The notes: generated from the sequence alone by a model not told the origin. A DNA stretch of 44,505 nt from Rhodanobacter sp. C06 (GCF_002001105.1 NZ_MUNP01000024.1:1-44505), one strand, 5' to 3'; shown: positions 1-7,645, counted from the first letter of the stretch. Numbers and translations: made by a program.

Positions 1-1
1 C

Positions 2-94
2 GCAGTGCGCGGTTGGGTGACCTGGACGTTTGCCGCCTACAACCTGATCCGCCTCGGTGGCATCGGCGAGTGGTGGGAACCGTCGCCGACATGA
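2..94 (+). CDS. IS transposase, C-terminal fragment
   Basis: Thirty codons are open from the window edge to TGA at 92-94. The peptide contains WTFAAYNLIRLGGI. The pattern 'AAYNLIRL' near the C-terminus is typical of DDE transposases of the IS5 and related groups, where it closes the catalytic fold after the last acidic residue. The gene starts outside the window, so length and catalytic residues cannot be assessed. It is the 3' end of the element whose terminal repeat lies at 202-215. The transposase start at the right edge (44451-44505) may belong to a second copy of the same element. Confidence 0.7.
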   Translation, partial: AVRGWVTWTFAAYNLIRLGGIGEWWEPSPT

Positions 95-201
95 GCAACG
101 GTGGGAGACGTGCGTCCGCAGGGCGGGGAAACGCGCCATGCGCCCACCATCACGACCGTCATGCATAGATCGCGGCTATCGAGAGTGGCGCGAGACGGTG
201 C

Positions 202-215
202 TTCTCAACAGCCTG
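202..215. repeat. IS right terminal inverted repeat (IR-R)
   Basis: TTCTCAACAGCCTG is the exact 14-bp reverse complement of the sequence at 44382-44395. Beyond these 14 bp the two ends diverge. The adjacent CTAG (216-219) is a plausible 4-bp target site. Confidence 0.75.
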
Positions 216-300
216 CTAGACCCAGCTTTCGCAAGGGATGGTGGTTTCGCCAAAGTTCAACTCAAGCGTCAGGCTTTCAGCCTTTTCAGGGAGGCGTGAG

Positions 301-600
301 ATGACTCTTCCACCGGTATTCAAACGCCCGAGTGCGTTCATGCCACTGGCCATGTCCGTCGCCGCGCTGGTCGTGGTGCTTGCTCATGTCGCGATCGTGG
401 GTGCAGGTGCGGCTCATCAAGCCGACGAGGGGACTGCCGCGCACGTCTTTCAGCTTCTCATCGCCGGGCAGGTGCCGGTCGTGGCGTTCTTTGCCATCAA
501 GTGGCTGCCGCGCGCTCCGCGTTTTTCACTGCCAGTCCTGGCGCTCCAAGCCATGGCGGTCATCGCGGCACTGGCGCCGGTGTACTTCTTCAAGCTGTAG
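301..600 (+). CDS. Small hypothetical membrane protein (99 aa)
   Basis: I do not recognise this family. The start at 301 is chosen because GGGAGG sits at a good distance upstream (about 290-295); the open frame extends further upstream without such a site. The protein has three hydrophobic stretches: about residues 13-37 (MPLAMSVAALVVVLAHVAIVG), 50-65 and 77-97 (ending VYFFKL). It therefore looks like a three-helix inner-membrane protein without catalytic motifs. It lies 85 bp after the IS end and 92 bp before another small membrane-protein gene on the same strand. The two could be one transcript, and both may have arrived with mobile DNA. Confidence 0.6.
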   Translation: MTLPPVFKRPSAFMPLAMSVAALVVVLAHVAIVGAGAAHQADEGTAAHVFQLLIAGQVPVVAFFAIKWLPRAPRFSLPVLALQAMAVIAALAPVYFFKL

Positions 601-692
601 CGCAGGACTGATATCTCGTTCAACGCGGACCGCTTCGCCAGCGCTTGACCTCCGCGTCAGGTGAAGGGAAGCATCACCGAAACGGAGGAATC

Positions 693-1076
693 ATGAAAAA
701 GCCTGGTTGGGGACTTGCCGTCGCACGTTGGATTTTCGCCGCATGTTTTGCCGTTGTTGCCGCATTGCGACTGACGTTTACCGAAACAGCACATTGGGCC
801 AACCCGACGGCGGATGCTTTTTATTCTGCCTTGCGCGACACGCACTTTTTGAATCCGCTTCTTGACGTTGCGTTGCTCGTTGGCAGCCTCCTGCTTGTAT
901 TTCACCGGACAGCACCGCTTGGCATCATTGTCTTTGCTCCCATGTTCCTGGTTTTTTTCGGCTTTCACGTCTTTCTCAACGGCACGTGGTTGGTCGGTAC
1001 CGTCGAACTTGCGTCCTTGCTCGGACTTGCGTGGGCGTACCGCCGTGCATTTGTCCCCTTGTGGAACTACCAGTAA
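693..1076 (+). CDS. Small four-helix membrane protein (127 aa), function unknown
   Basis: The start at 693 is set by a strong Shine-Dalgarno ACGGAGGAA ending 2 nt before ATG; an upstream in-frame start lacks one. The protein has about four membrane segments: residues about 9-25, 55-72, 77-98 and 102-118. The layout (short N-terminal helix, a loop with conserved-looking Leu-Asn-Pro, then three helices) resembles DoxX/DoxD-like small membrane proteins, but I see no diagnostic motif and do not assign it. Base composition is odd: sampled lines are about 50-57% GC against about 62-67% for the core genes nearby, suggesting recent acquisition. It lies between an IS end and a pseudogene. Confidence 0.65.
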   Translation: MKKPGWGLAVARWIFAACFAVVAALRLTFTETAHWANPTADAFYSALRDTHFLNPLLDVALLVGSLLLVFHRTAPLGIIVFAPMFLVFFGFHVFLNGTWLVGTVELASLLGLAWAYRRAFVPLWNYQ

Positions 1077-1175
1077 AAGCCACCTGCCAGTGGTTCGAGG
1101 CGGGCGCCAAAGGCCGCAGGTGGCTGGCCCACCCGCGCCGCTGATTTCCCACGTCAAGTCCGGAGCCAGGCATCG

Positions 1176-1494
1176 ATGAGCGAAGACGCCACGCGGTTAC
1201 GCTTCAGCGCAAGGCTGCTGCGCCCCGCCGCGTCGGCCGGGGATGACTCGTGGACGTTTCTAGTGTTGCCAAAATCGAGCAGTGAAAAGCTCCCAAGGCG
1301 CGGCAGAACGAGCGTAGAGGGCAGCATGAATGGCCATGAATTCAGGGCCACGCTGGAGCCGGATGGCCAGTTGAGTCACTGGCTGAAGGTGAGCAACGAG
1401 CTGCGTGAGGCATCCGGCGCCGTGGTCGGTGCACCGTCACACTGGACATCGCGTCTGTCGCCCAAGAGCCGGAACTAGCGCTGCCGCCTGACCA
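1176..1494 (+). pseudogene. DUF1905 (YdeI/OmpD-associated-type) gene remnant, frameshifted and truncated
   Basis: Residues 1-85 read as a clean DUF1905 domain, with WTFLVLP, LPRRGRTSVEG, a NGHEF segment and LEPDGQLSHWLKV. After VVG (about 1430) the frame turns to unrelated sequence and stops at 1476-1478. In the +1-shifted frame from 1433 the reading continues as TVTLDIASVAQEPELALPPD, which is how DUF1905 proteins normally proceed into their C-terminal region. A single-base loss around 1431-1432 therefore explains the break. The restored frame then runs into the tandem repeat at 1496-1570, so the C-terminal domain is also missing. DUF1905 is a small beta-barrel-like domain of unknown function. 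Confidence 0.7.
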
Positions 1495-1495
1495 A

Positions 1496-1570
1496 GAACG
1501 GGGTCAAAAACGGGGTCAGGTTCACTTACGTGCTCCCCAAAAACGGGGTCAGGTTCACTTATGTGCTCCC
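1496..1570. repeat. Tandem 32-bp direct repeat (two full copies plus a partial one)
   Basis: Copies at 1506-1537 and 1539-1570 are identical except for one base (ACG/ATG), each built around AACGGGGTCAGGTTCACTTA. A partial copy (GAACGGGGTC) precedes them at 1496-1505. The same 'GGGGTCAGGTTCACTT' phrase is familiar from dispersed intergenic repeats in xanthomonads, often next to REP-associated transposases; that link is from memory, not tested. The repeat sits exactly where the DUF1905 remnant is cut off, and it contains the last codons and stop of the convergent lipoprotein gene. Confidence 0.75.
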
Positions 1571-2169
1571 TGCTGCTCCCGAAACACCCGCCTCACCTCT
1601 GGATCCAGCGCATCCACCTGCCGCTTCGGCTGCAACATCGCCCGCTCCCCTGCCCCCAGCTGGCAATTCCGCGACAACGTATCCGCCCCTTCCGACGTGG
1701 TCGCCGTCATGTCCTGCATGTTGACCACCACGGCCAGCGTGTCGCCCAGCGGTTCCAACGCGAGACAGATGCGGTCGATCATCGCCATGCTGCGGTACTG
1801 GGCACCGCCCACCAGCACCATGAGATTGCCGCGGTCGATCCACACGCTGGAGCGCACGCCTGGCAGCGGACGCAGGGCGGCGCGGGCGGCTTCGTGGTCG
1901 ATGGTGCGCGAGGGGTCGGCCAAGCGCATGGAGCGCATCATGTCGTGGTGCATCGCTTCGACATGCGCCTGCACGGCGCGCTGGTCACCGGTCAGGGCAG
2001 CAGCCTCCGCACCAGCGAGATGGCCGGCGGTCACCAGCGGATTCGTGCCCTGACCGGCCTGCTGCGGCCGGCGTGCGGTGGGTGCGGTATTCCCGCCTGG
2101 CGCTTCGCTGCAGCCTGCAGCGGCTACACAGCTCACGGCGGCGGCAATCAGCCAGCGCTGCATGGTCAT
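1555..2169 (-). CDS. Putative lipoprotein of unknown function (204 aa)
   Basis: The N-terminus is a bacterial lipoprotein signal: MTMQRWLIAAAVSCVAAAGC, with lipobox VAAAGC and Cys20 as the acylation site. It should be exported and membrane-anchored. The start is supported by a purine-rich GGGGGAAAGGG just upstream (about 2171-2181 on the minus strand). The mature part (about residues 60-185) is mixed alpha/beta with no motif I recognise; a Ser/Thr/Pro/Gln-rich spacer follows the Cys. The last seven residues and the stop codon lie inside the 32-bp tandem repeat, so the present C-terminus may be repeat-derived. It diverges from the MFS transporter gene across 281 bp with no other gene. Confidence 0.7.
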   Translation of the reverse strand: MTMQRWLIAAAVSCVAAAGCSEAPGGNTAPTARRPQQAGQGTNPLVTAGHLAGAEAAALTGDQRAVQAHVEAMHHDMMRSMRLADPSRTIDHEAARAALRPLPGVRSSVWIDRGNLMVLVGGAQYRSMAMIDRICLALEPLGDTLAVVVNMQDMTATTSEGADTLSRNCQLGAGERAMLQPKRQVDALDPEVRRVFREQQGAHK

Positions 2170-2450
2170 CCCTTTCCCCCGAAAGTCCCTGCGAGCATAA
2201 CGCAGTCATGCCTGGGCGATGCACGGCGGGAACGCGCCCGCGCTCCGCATCATCCATCTGAACGGCAACCGGACGCCCCTGCCGAAGCCGGCCCTGTTCG
2301 CCCTTGGTCGCACTTGTCGCGGCCATGACAACGGTGGACAATTCGCATTGCTGCAGCGCACCACCCCATGCGCTGCGGCATTCGCATGTTCCCGCATGCC
2401 GGCCACCCCAGCCGGTGAGGGCTGTCTGCGCCTGTTTCCAGGAACCTTCC

Positions 2451-3914
2451 GTGAGTCTGCTTGCCGAGGAAAAGGTGGACGCCACGGCCCTCCCCCGGCC
2501 GGCGTTTCCCGATTACCGCGTGATCTCCCTGATCGTGGCCTGCGCCATCTTCATGGAGCAGATGGACGCGACCGTGCTCGCCACGGCGCTGCCCACGATG
2601 GCCCGCGATTTCCAGGTGCGCGCCCCGGCCATGAGTATCGCCATGACCAGCTACCTGCTGGCGCTGGCCGTGCTCATCCCGATCAGCGGCAAGGTGGCCG
2701 ACCGCTTCGGCACCAAGCGCGTGTTCAGCGGGTCGATCATCGTGTTCGTGCTGGGCTCGATCCTGTGTTCGCTGACCCACAGCCTGCCGATGATGGTGGC
2801 GGCGCGCCTGTTGCAAGGCGCGGGCGGCGCGATGATGGCGCCGATCGGGCGACTGGTGCTGCTCAGCGCGGTGGAACGCAGGCATTTCGTGTCGGCCATG
2901 TCGTGGACCCTGGTGCCCGCCTTCCTGGGGCCGCTGATCGGTCCGCCACTGGGCGGCTTCATCGTGCAGTACCTCGACTGGCGCTGGATCTTCTACATCA
3001 ACGTGCCGATCGGCCTGCTCGGATTCTGGCTGGTGCGCCGCTTCATTCCGTACATCCCCAGCGCCGCGCAACCATCGCGCTTCGACCTGGGCGGGTTCGC
3101 GCTGTGCAGCGTGGGCCTGGGCTGCCTGCTGTTCGGTTTCGAGGAAGTGGGCCAGAGCGCCAACCTGCCGCATGCGCTGAGCCTGATGGCGGTCGGGGCG
3201 CTGGCCTGCATGGGTTACCTGTGGCATGCCCGGCACCGCAGCGATCCGTTGATCGATCTTTCACTGCTGCGCGTCGATTCGTTCCGGCTGTCGGTGATTT
3301 CCGGCGCACTGATGCGCATCACCCAGGGCGCGCAGCCGTTCCTGTTGCCGCTGATGTTCCAGATTGGTTTCGGCATGTCGGCCGTGCGCAGCGGCCAGCT
3401 GATCCTGGCGACGTCGCTGGGTGCCTTGCTGATCCGCAGCGCCACGCCCGCCTTGCTCAAGCGCACCGGCTTCCGGCGCGGCATGGTGATCAACGGCGTG
3501 CTGTCCAGCATGAGTTATGCCGTGTGCGCGTTCTTCCAGCCGGACTGGCCGTTCGCGCTGATGTTCGTGCTGCTGATGGTGTGTGGTGCGTCGATGTCGT
3601 TCCAGTTCGGCGCCTACAACACGGTGGCCTACGAGGCGGTGCCGGCCGAGCGCATGAGCGCGGCCAACAGCTTCTACACCACGTTGCAGCAGCTGATGCT
3701 GTCGGTCGGCGTGTGCAGCGGCGCGATGATCCTCAAGCTGAGCATGGCGACCGAACACCACAGCCAGCTCGGCCAGCGCGACTTTGCCATCGCCTTCCTG
3801 GTCGTCACCCTGATCTCGCTGTGCGCCACGCGCTGGCACCTCAAGTTCGCCCACGATGCCGGCAGCGAGATGAGCGGGCATCGCGGACGTGGCACGGCGC
3901 AGGAAGCGGCCTGA
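2451..3914 (+). CDS. MFS multidrug efflux transporter, DHA2 (EmrB/QacA) type
   Basis: This is a proton-driven drug/H+ antiporter of the inner membrane, 487 aa with about 14 membrane helices. Visible signatures are the N-terminal block with MEQMDATVLATALP (acidic residue in helix 1, typical of DHA2), motif A as GKVADRFGTKR (about residues 77-87), and antiporter motif C as GPLIGPPLGG in helix 5 (about 163-172). The GTG at 2451 is preferred: AGGA lies 8 nt upstream and the protein then begins just before helix 1. An upstream ATG at 2304 would add an unconvincing 49-residue extension. No periplasmic adaptor (EmrA) gene is adjacent, so it may work alone. A convergent gene starts 51 bp after its stop. 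Confidence 0.88.
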   Translation: MSLLAEEKVDATALPRPAFPDYRVISLIVACAIFMEQMDATVLATALPTMARDFQVRAPAMSIAMTSYLLALAVLIPISGKVADRFGTKRVFSGSIIVFVLGSILCSLTHSLPMMVAARLLQGAGGAMMAPIGRLVLLSAVERRHFVSAMSWTLVPAFLGPLIGPPLGGFIVQYLDWRWIFYINVPIGLLGFWLVRRFIPYIPSAAQPSRFDLGGFALCSVGLGCLLFGFEEVGQSANLPHALSLMAVGALACMGYLWHARHRSDPLIDLSLLRVDSFRLSVISGALMRITQGAQPFLLPLMFQIGFGMSAVRSGQLILATSLGALLIRSATPALLKRTGFRRGMVINGVLSSMSYAVCAFFQPDWPFALMFVLLMVCGASMSFQFGAYNTVAYEAVPAERMSAANSFYTTLQQLMLSVGVCSGAMILKLSMATEHHSQLGQRDFAIAFLVVTLISLCATRWHLKFAHDAGSEMSGHRGRGTAQEAA

Positions 3915-3965
3915 GCGGGTGCGTGGTGGCTCGCGCCCGCTCCTTGCATGATTTTGCCGAGTGCC

Positions 3966-5150
3966 TCAGTCGCGCCGCAGCTTGCCCACGAGGCGCTTCC
4001 ACAGCGACGGCTTGGCCTGCTCCGCTGGTGCCTTCGGCGGCACGTAGCCAGGCTGCAGCGCTTGGCAATCCGTCAGGAAGGGTTGCGTGAGTTTTTCTGC
4101 CGCTGACGGCGCGAGCCAGAAGCCCAGCCGCACGGGGCTGCCGGTGATCTCGATCCAGGCGGCCAGCGAGCCGGCGCGCAGGATGTTCTCGAGTTGCGCG
4201 AACGGCATCCGGCGCTCGAACACCAGCGCGTCGCCATCGGCCTGCGGGCGCTTGCCCAGCCGCGGTTGCCAGGCCTGCCCGCCGATCTCGAAGTAGGCGT
4301 ACATCGCGCGTGCAGCCAGGTTCGGGGCGCGTTCGCTGCCCACGGTGTAATGGGCGATCAGGGAGACCTCGCCGGGCGCGCATTGCAGGGTGACCTGATT
4401 CTGCTGGCCGCGCACGGTCTGCGAGAGCACCAGGCTGGGAGCATCGCCGGGGGTCTTCTGATAGGAGGCCGTGATCGGCAGCCGCCCGTTGTTGGCGACC
4501 TCGGCGGGAAGCAGTTGTTCCGTCTTCCACCAGGCGACGCCGTTCACGACCAGGCTGCCGACCTTCACGACCTGCTCGGGGCGCACGTCCATCGCGGTGA
4601 TGTAGTCGCGCAGCTCCGCCGGCGAGGGTGTGCCGGGCGCAGCGGTGGCGCGGTTCGGCAGCAGGTTTTCGTGCAGGCCGATGCGGTCGGCGCCGCTGGG
4701 CGACCAGCGGTACAGGCCGCCCAGCCAGGCGTAGGCGCAGGCATCCAGGCAGGTGGCCGGGCGCGCCGGCGGCCCCGCCGTGCGCCAGCTTCCGGTGCGC
4801 CAGGTGCCCAGATGCGTGCTGAAGCGCGCGGCGCGGAACAGCTTGCCTAGCGCCATGCCCGCGGCGGCATCGCCGGCGGAGGAGTCGAGGTAGATGTCCG
4901 TGCCCGGGGGCACCTTGCCCGACTGCAGCAGCTGCCGCACCTGCTCCACCGCGGCGGCGTCGATGGTGCCGGCCAGGTAAAGCTGCGGCGCCTTGGCCAT
5001 GCGCAGCGTGATGCTGTCGCTGCGCAGGTGCACGGTGAGCGGGCCGTCGAAACCGGGGGGCGATTTCGCCATCGCCGGCATCGCCAGCACACAGCCTGCC
5101 GCGGCCAGCAACATCGCGCCGCGGGAAAGAAGGGAATCGGGCAAGATCAC
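3966..5150 (-). CDS. Predicted periplasmic protein with ClpP/crotonase-like fold (COG3904-like)
   Basis: Residues about 1-28 form a signal peptide ending MPAMA. After it comes a pattern typical of the COG3904 group: a strand with YLAGTID, a helix, DIYLDSSAGDAAAGMALG, a strand with STHLG, then CLDACAYAWLGG. In ClpP-like serine proteases the Gly-Gly oxyanion segment and the Ser in the second block are catalytic. Here the first position reads SSAGD and the second has Cys-x-x-Ala-Cys-Ala, so proteolytic activity is uncertain. A C-terminal region of about 180 residues is not recognisable. The GTG at 5150 is chosen because ACGAGG precedes it and the signal peptide then starts correctly; the frame is open to 5240. 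It is convergent with the MFS gene. Confidence 0.65.
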   Translation of the reverse strand: MILPDSLLSRGAMLLAAAGCVLAMPAMAKSPPGFDGPLTVHLRSDSITLRMAKAPQLYLAGTIDAAAVEQVRQLLQSGKVPPGTDIYLDSSAGDAAAGMALGKLFRAARFSTHLGTWRTGSWRTAGPPARPATCLDACAYAWLGGLYRWSPSGADRIGLHENLLPNRATAAPGTPSPAELRDYITAMDVRPEQVVKVGSLVVNGVAWWKTEQLLPAEVANNGRLPITASYQKTPGDAPSLVLSQTVRGQQNQVTLQCAPGEVSLIAHYTVGSERAPNLAARAMYAYFEIGGQAWQPRLGKRPQADGDALVFERRMPFAQLENILRAGSLAAWIEITGSPVRLGFWLAPSAAEKLTQPFLTDCQALQPGYVPPKAPAEQAKPSLWKRLVGKLRRD

Positions 5151-5322
5151 GCGCCTCGTGGGGAGCCAAGCCGCGAAGTGTCGCGCACTCGCGCTGGGCC
5201 TTGCATGAATGCCCCCGGGAAACCCGGTTTTGCTCGTCATCCCGGCGAGGCGCTTTTCAACAGCCGACGGCGGATCAACCCGGGATCTGGCGCCTTCAAA
5301 TCACTGAACACAAAAGACACTG

Positions 5323-5344
5323 GATTCCTGCCTTCGCAGGAATC
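5323..5344. repeat. Perfect palindrome, dispersed-repeat-like, possible terminator
   Basis: GATTCCTGC-CTTC-GCAGGAATC forms a 9-bp stem with a 4-nt loop. The core 'CCTTCGCAGGAAT' with 'TGTCTTTTG' beside it on the minus strand resembles a common intergenic repeat of xanthomonads. It lies 32 bp after the stop of the minus-strand DksA-like gene and is followed on that strand by CAGTGTCTTTTGTG. It could therefore also act as that gene's terminator. A related phrase, CGTCATCCCGGCGAGG, occurs at 5236-5251. Confidence 0.5.
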
Positions 5345-5375
5345 ACGAGCAAGAAGCCGATTGATCGGACATTCC

Positions 5376-5639
5376 CTAGCGCAGCTGGCTGTCCTTGCTG
5401 CCGCGGCGGTTGTAGAGGCCGGCGGCGCGTTCGGCGTCTTGCGCTTCCTGGCACGCCACGCACAGGCGCACGCCGGGCACGGCCTTGCGCCGCGCCTCGG
5501 GAATCGGCGCGTCGCATTCCTCGCAGCGGGCCAGGCCCGGGCCGTGCTTCAATTGCTTGCGTGCACGCTGCACCGCATCGGCGACGGTGGCGTCGATCTG
5601 GTCCTGCACGGCGCCGTCGCCGGCCCATCCGGTAGCCAT
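5376..5639 (-). CDS. DksA/TraR-family C4 zinc-finger protein (87 aa)
   Basis: This is a small relative of the RNA-polymerase secondary-channel protein DksA. The C-terminal zinc finger is clear: CEECDAPIPEARRKAVPGVRLCVACQ, i.e. CxxC...CxxC with the typical 'IPEARR.A.PG...C..CQ' spacing (residues about 39-64). The N-terminal half is a short helix that lacks the long coiled coil of true DksA, so it matches the YbiI/TraR-like short class of unclear role. Met at 5639 is preferred to the in-frame ATG at 5651, since GGAGG stands 6 nt upstream. It is transcribed away from the flavodoxin gene across a 146-bp gap. Confidence 0.85.
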   Translation of the reverse strand: MATGWAGDGAVQDQIDATVADAVQRARKQLKHGPGLARCEECDAPIPEARRKAVPGVRLCVACQEAQDAERAAGLYNRRGSKDSQLR

Positions 5640-5785
5640 GGGAACCTCCACGCGCTATGGCTGAGGTCCGAATATGCGGCCGCATGGCCGGGATTTCCAG
5701 CGCGGGCGGCGCTTGATCCACATCAGCGCACTCCGGACGCCAATGGCTAGGATGCATCGCAGGCAGCAGGAGTAGCGCAGGCTTC

Positions 5786-6370
5786 ATGGGCATGTTTCGA
5801 CTCGCGTGGCTGCGGGAACTGATCGGCGAACCGGCCAACGGCCGCACGATGCAGCCACCCGAACTCGCCGGCATGCGTTTCGCGCCGGGCCCGGTGTTGA
5901 TCGCCTACGCCTCGCAGACCGGCGTGGCCGAGGATCTGGCCGCGGCCGCCCGTGAACAGTTGCGCGGCGCGGGCGTCACGTCGCGGGTGGCGGATTTCGA
6001 GGCACTGGACCGGGCCATGCTGGAAACCGCCAGCCAGGCACTGTTCCTCGCCAGCACCACGTACGACGGCGATCCGCCGGAGATGGCGAACACCTTCAGT
6101 CGCATGACGATGGCGCAACCCGCGTCGCTCGCGCACTTGCGCTACGGCCTGCTGGCGCTGGGCGACCACGGCTACGCGGACTTCCGCGCCTTCGGCCGCG
6201 CGCTTGATGCGTGGCTGGCCGCCAGTGGTGCGCAAGCCTGGTTTCCGCGCATCGAAGTGGACGACGAAGACGCCGCCGCGCTGGAACGCTGGCATGCGCA
6301 GGTCGCGGCGCTGGCCGCTACCGTCGCGATGCAAGGTGACAACAGTTTCCCCACGGAAAGACCCGCATGA
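5786..6370 (+). CDS. Flavodoxin-domain protein
   Basis: This 194-aa protein has one flavodoxin-like FMN-binding domain. The phosphate-binding loop is IAYASQTGVAED (about residues 39-50). The second FMN loop is STTYDGDPPEMA (about 92-103) and the third LLALGDHGYADF (about 122-133). These match the FMN domains of sulfite reductase and P450-reductase-type flavoproteins more than short-chain flavodoxins. A 30-residue N-terminal extension precedes the domain and no FAD/NADPH reductase domain follows. It should shuttle electrons in the cytoplasm, with the partner unknown. Its stop overlaps the ATG of the next membrane-protein gene by 4 bp, which implies translational coupling and perhaps a functional pair. 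Confidence 0.85.
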   Translation: MGMFRLAWLRELIGEPANGRTMQPPELAGMRFAPGPVLIAYASQTGVAEDLAAAAREQLRGAGVTSRVADFEALDRAMLETASQALFLASTTYDGDPPEMANTFSRMTMAQPASLAHLRYGLLALGDHGYADFRAFGRALDAWLAASGAQAWFPRIEVDDEDAAALERWHAQVAALAATVAMQGDNSFPTERPA

Positions 6371-6849
6371 ACACCTCGCTGCCTTACGAACTGCGCGAAC
6401 GCCTGCGCGCGGCGCGGCCGTTCCTGCTCACGGCCCTGCTCGCGTTGCTGTTCGCCGGCTTCGTGGCGGCTGTGATCGCGCACGCGCCGACCCGGCCGCT
6501 GGTATGGATGGTGGCCTACCTGGTGTTGGTGGCCGGCGTGGCGCAAGGCGTGCTGGGGCTGGGCCAGGCGCTGCTGCCGGGGCAGCCGCCCGCGTCGCGT
6601 TGGCGGGCCGGCGAATGGCTGCTGTTCAACGGCGGCAACGTGGGCGTGATCGCCGGCACCTTGCTGGTCGCGCCGGCCCTGGTCGCCGCCGGCACGGCTC
6701 TGTTCGTGGCCGCGCTGGCGGCCTTCCTGCTCGGCGTGCGCGGTGCCGGCGGCGGCTGGCTGCTGCAGCTGTTCCGCGCCGTGCTGGCGATCACCGGCCT
6801 CGGCGCCTGCGTGGGGCTGGTGCTGACGCTTAGCGGGATCACGCGCTGA
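6367..6849 (+). CDS. Hypothetical integral membrane protein coupled to flavodoxin gene (160 aa)
   Basis: The family is not recognised. The protein is almost entirely hydrophobic, with about five membrane segments: residues about 18-40, 43-68, 80-103, 105-122 and 132-155. It has Gly-rich helix faces, for example AGVAQGVLGLGQALLPG. No heme-ligating His pairs or metal-binding motifs are visible. Its start is embedded in the flavodoxin stop (ATGA), so the two are almost certainly co-expressed. A role as membrane anchor or redox partner for the flavodoxin is inference from context only. Confidence 0.7.
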   Translation: MNTSLPYELRERLRAARPFLLTALLALLFAGFVAAVIAHAPTRPLVWMVAYLVLVAGVAQGVLGLGQALLPGQPPASRWRAGEWLLFNGGNVGVIAGTLLVAPALVAAGTALFVAALAAFLLGVRGAGGGWLLQLFRAVLAITGLGACVGLVLTLSGITR

Positions 6850-6943
6850 GATCCACGGCGGAAACAATCCGTTCGCGGTGCGCCGGTTCTCCCGCGGCGC
6901 GTTCGCCCTCATGCTGTGCGCATACACCGATGAGGACATTCCC

Positions 6944-7645
6944 ATGATCGAACGCAGGCCTTTCGACCGCCTCGGCGGCGCCGACCACGGCTGGCTGGAT
7001 GCGAAGCACCACTTCTCGTTCGCCGGCTACCACGACCCCGCGCGCATGGGCTGGGGCGCACTGCGCGTGTGGAACGACGACACCATCGCGCCACACACCG
7101 GCTTCCCGCCGCACCCGCATGCGGACATGGAGATCATCACCTACGTGCGCGAGGGGGCGATCAGCCACCAGGACAGCCTCGGCAACCAGGGCCGCACGGT
7201 GGCCGGCGACGTGCAGGTGATGAGCGCGGGCAGCGGCATCACGCATGCCGAATACAACAAGGAAGACGCGGCCACGCGCATCTTCCAGATCTGGATCATC
7301 CCGGACACGCACGGCCAACCGCCGACCTGGGGCACCCGGCCGTTCCCCAAGGGCGAACGCAGCGGACGTTTCGTGGCGCTGGCCAGCGGCATCCCGGGCG
7401 ACGCCGACGCCCTGCCCCTGCGCACCGACGCCCGCGTGCTGGGCGCCACGTTGCAGGCCGGCGAGACGGCGGAATACGCGATGGCGCCGGGACGTTACGG
7501 CTACCTGGTGCCGGCGCGCGGCACGGTGGAATTGAATGGCGTGCCGCTGGACGCACGCGATGGCGCAGCGATCCGCGACGAGCGTACGCTGCGCGTCACC
7601 GCGCTGGAGGATGCCGAGCTGGTGCTGGTGGACGTGGCCGCCTGA
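6944..7645 (+). CDS. Pirin-family bicupin protein (YhhW-like)
   Basis: This is a 233-aa pirin. The N-terminal cupin carries the pirin metal-site signature: FPPHPHADMEIITYVREG (His pair at about residues 56 and 58, later His and Glu), followed by HQDSLGN and MSAGSGITHAEYN. In E. coli YhhW and human pirin these residues bind Fe/Ni/Cu and support quercetin 2,3-dioxygenase activity in vitro. The second cupin (about 130-225) lacks the metal ligands, as usual. The start at 6944 is preferred: a TGAGGA element lies upstream and the family normally begins MIERRPFDRLG. The physiological role of bacterial pirins is unsettled. Confidence 0.9.
   Translation: MIERRPFDRLGGADHGWLDAKHHFSFAGYHDPARMGWGALRVWNDDTIAPHTGFPPHPHADMEIITYVREGAISHQDSLGNQGRTVAGDVQVMSAGSGITHAEYNKEDAATRIFQIWIIPDTHGQPPTWGTRPFPKGERSGRFVALASGIPGDADALPLRTDARVLGATLQAGETAEYAMAPGRYGYLVPARGTVELNGVPLDARDGAAIRDERTLRVTALEDAELVLVDVAA

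Larger units (their letters stand above)
1..215 (+). mobile_element. 3' part of an IS5-like insertion sequence (left-edge truncated)
   Basis: The window opens inside an insertion sequence. It holds the last codons of a transposase (stop at 92-94), 107 bp of non-coding IS tail, and a right terminal inverted repeat TTCTCAACAGCCTG at 202-215. The reverse complement of that repeat, CAGGCTGTTGAGAA, is present exactly at the right end of the window (44382-44395). CTAG follows directly at 216-219, which fits the YTAR target preference of the IS5 group. I infer the family from the transposase tail, the repeat and the target; the element cannot be named from this fragment. Confidence 0.75.

Noticed and set aside
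1496-1570. Possible CRISPR array
   Set aside because: Only two full repeat copies separated by one base, with no spacers and no cas genes.
2170-2450. Extra gene in the 281-bp gap before the MFS gene, or a longer MFS N-terminus
   Set aside because: The open frames there are His/Pro/Arg-rich without a ribosome-binding site, and the MFS family starts just before helix 1.
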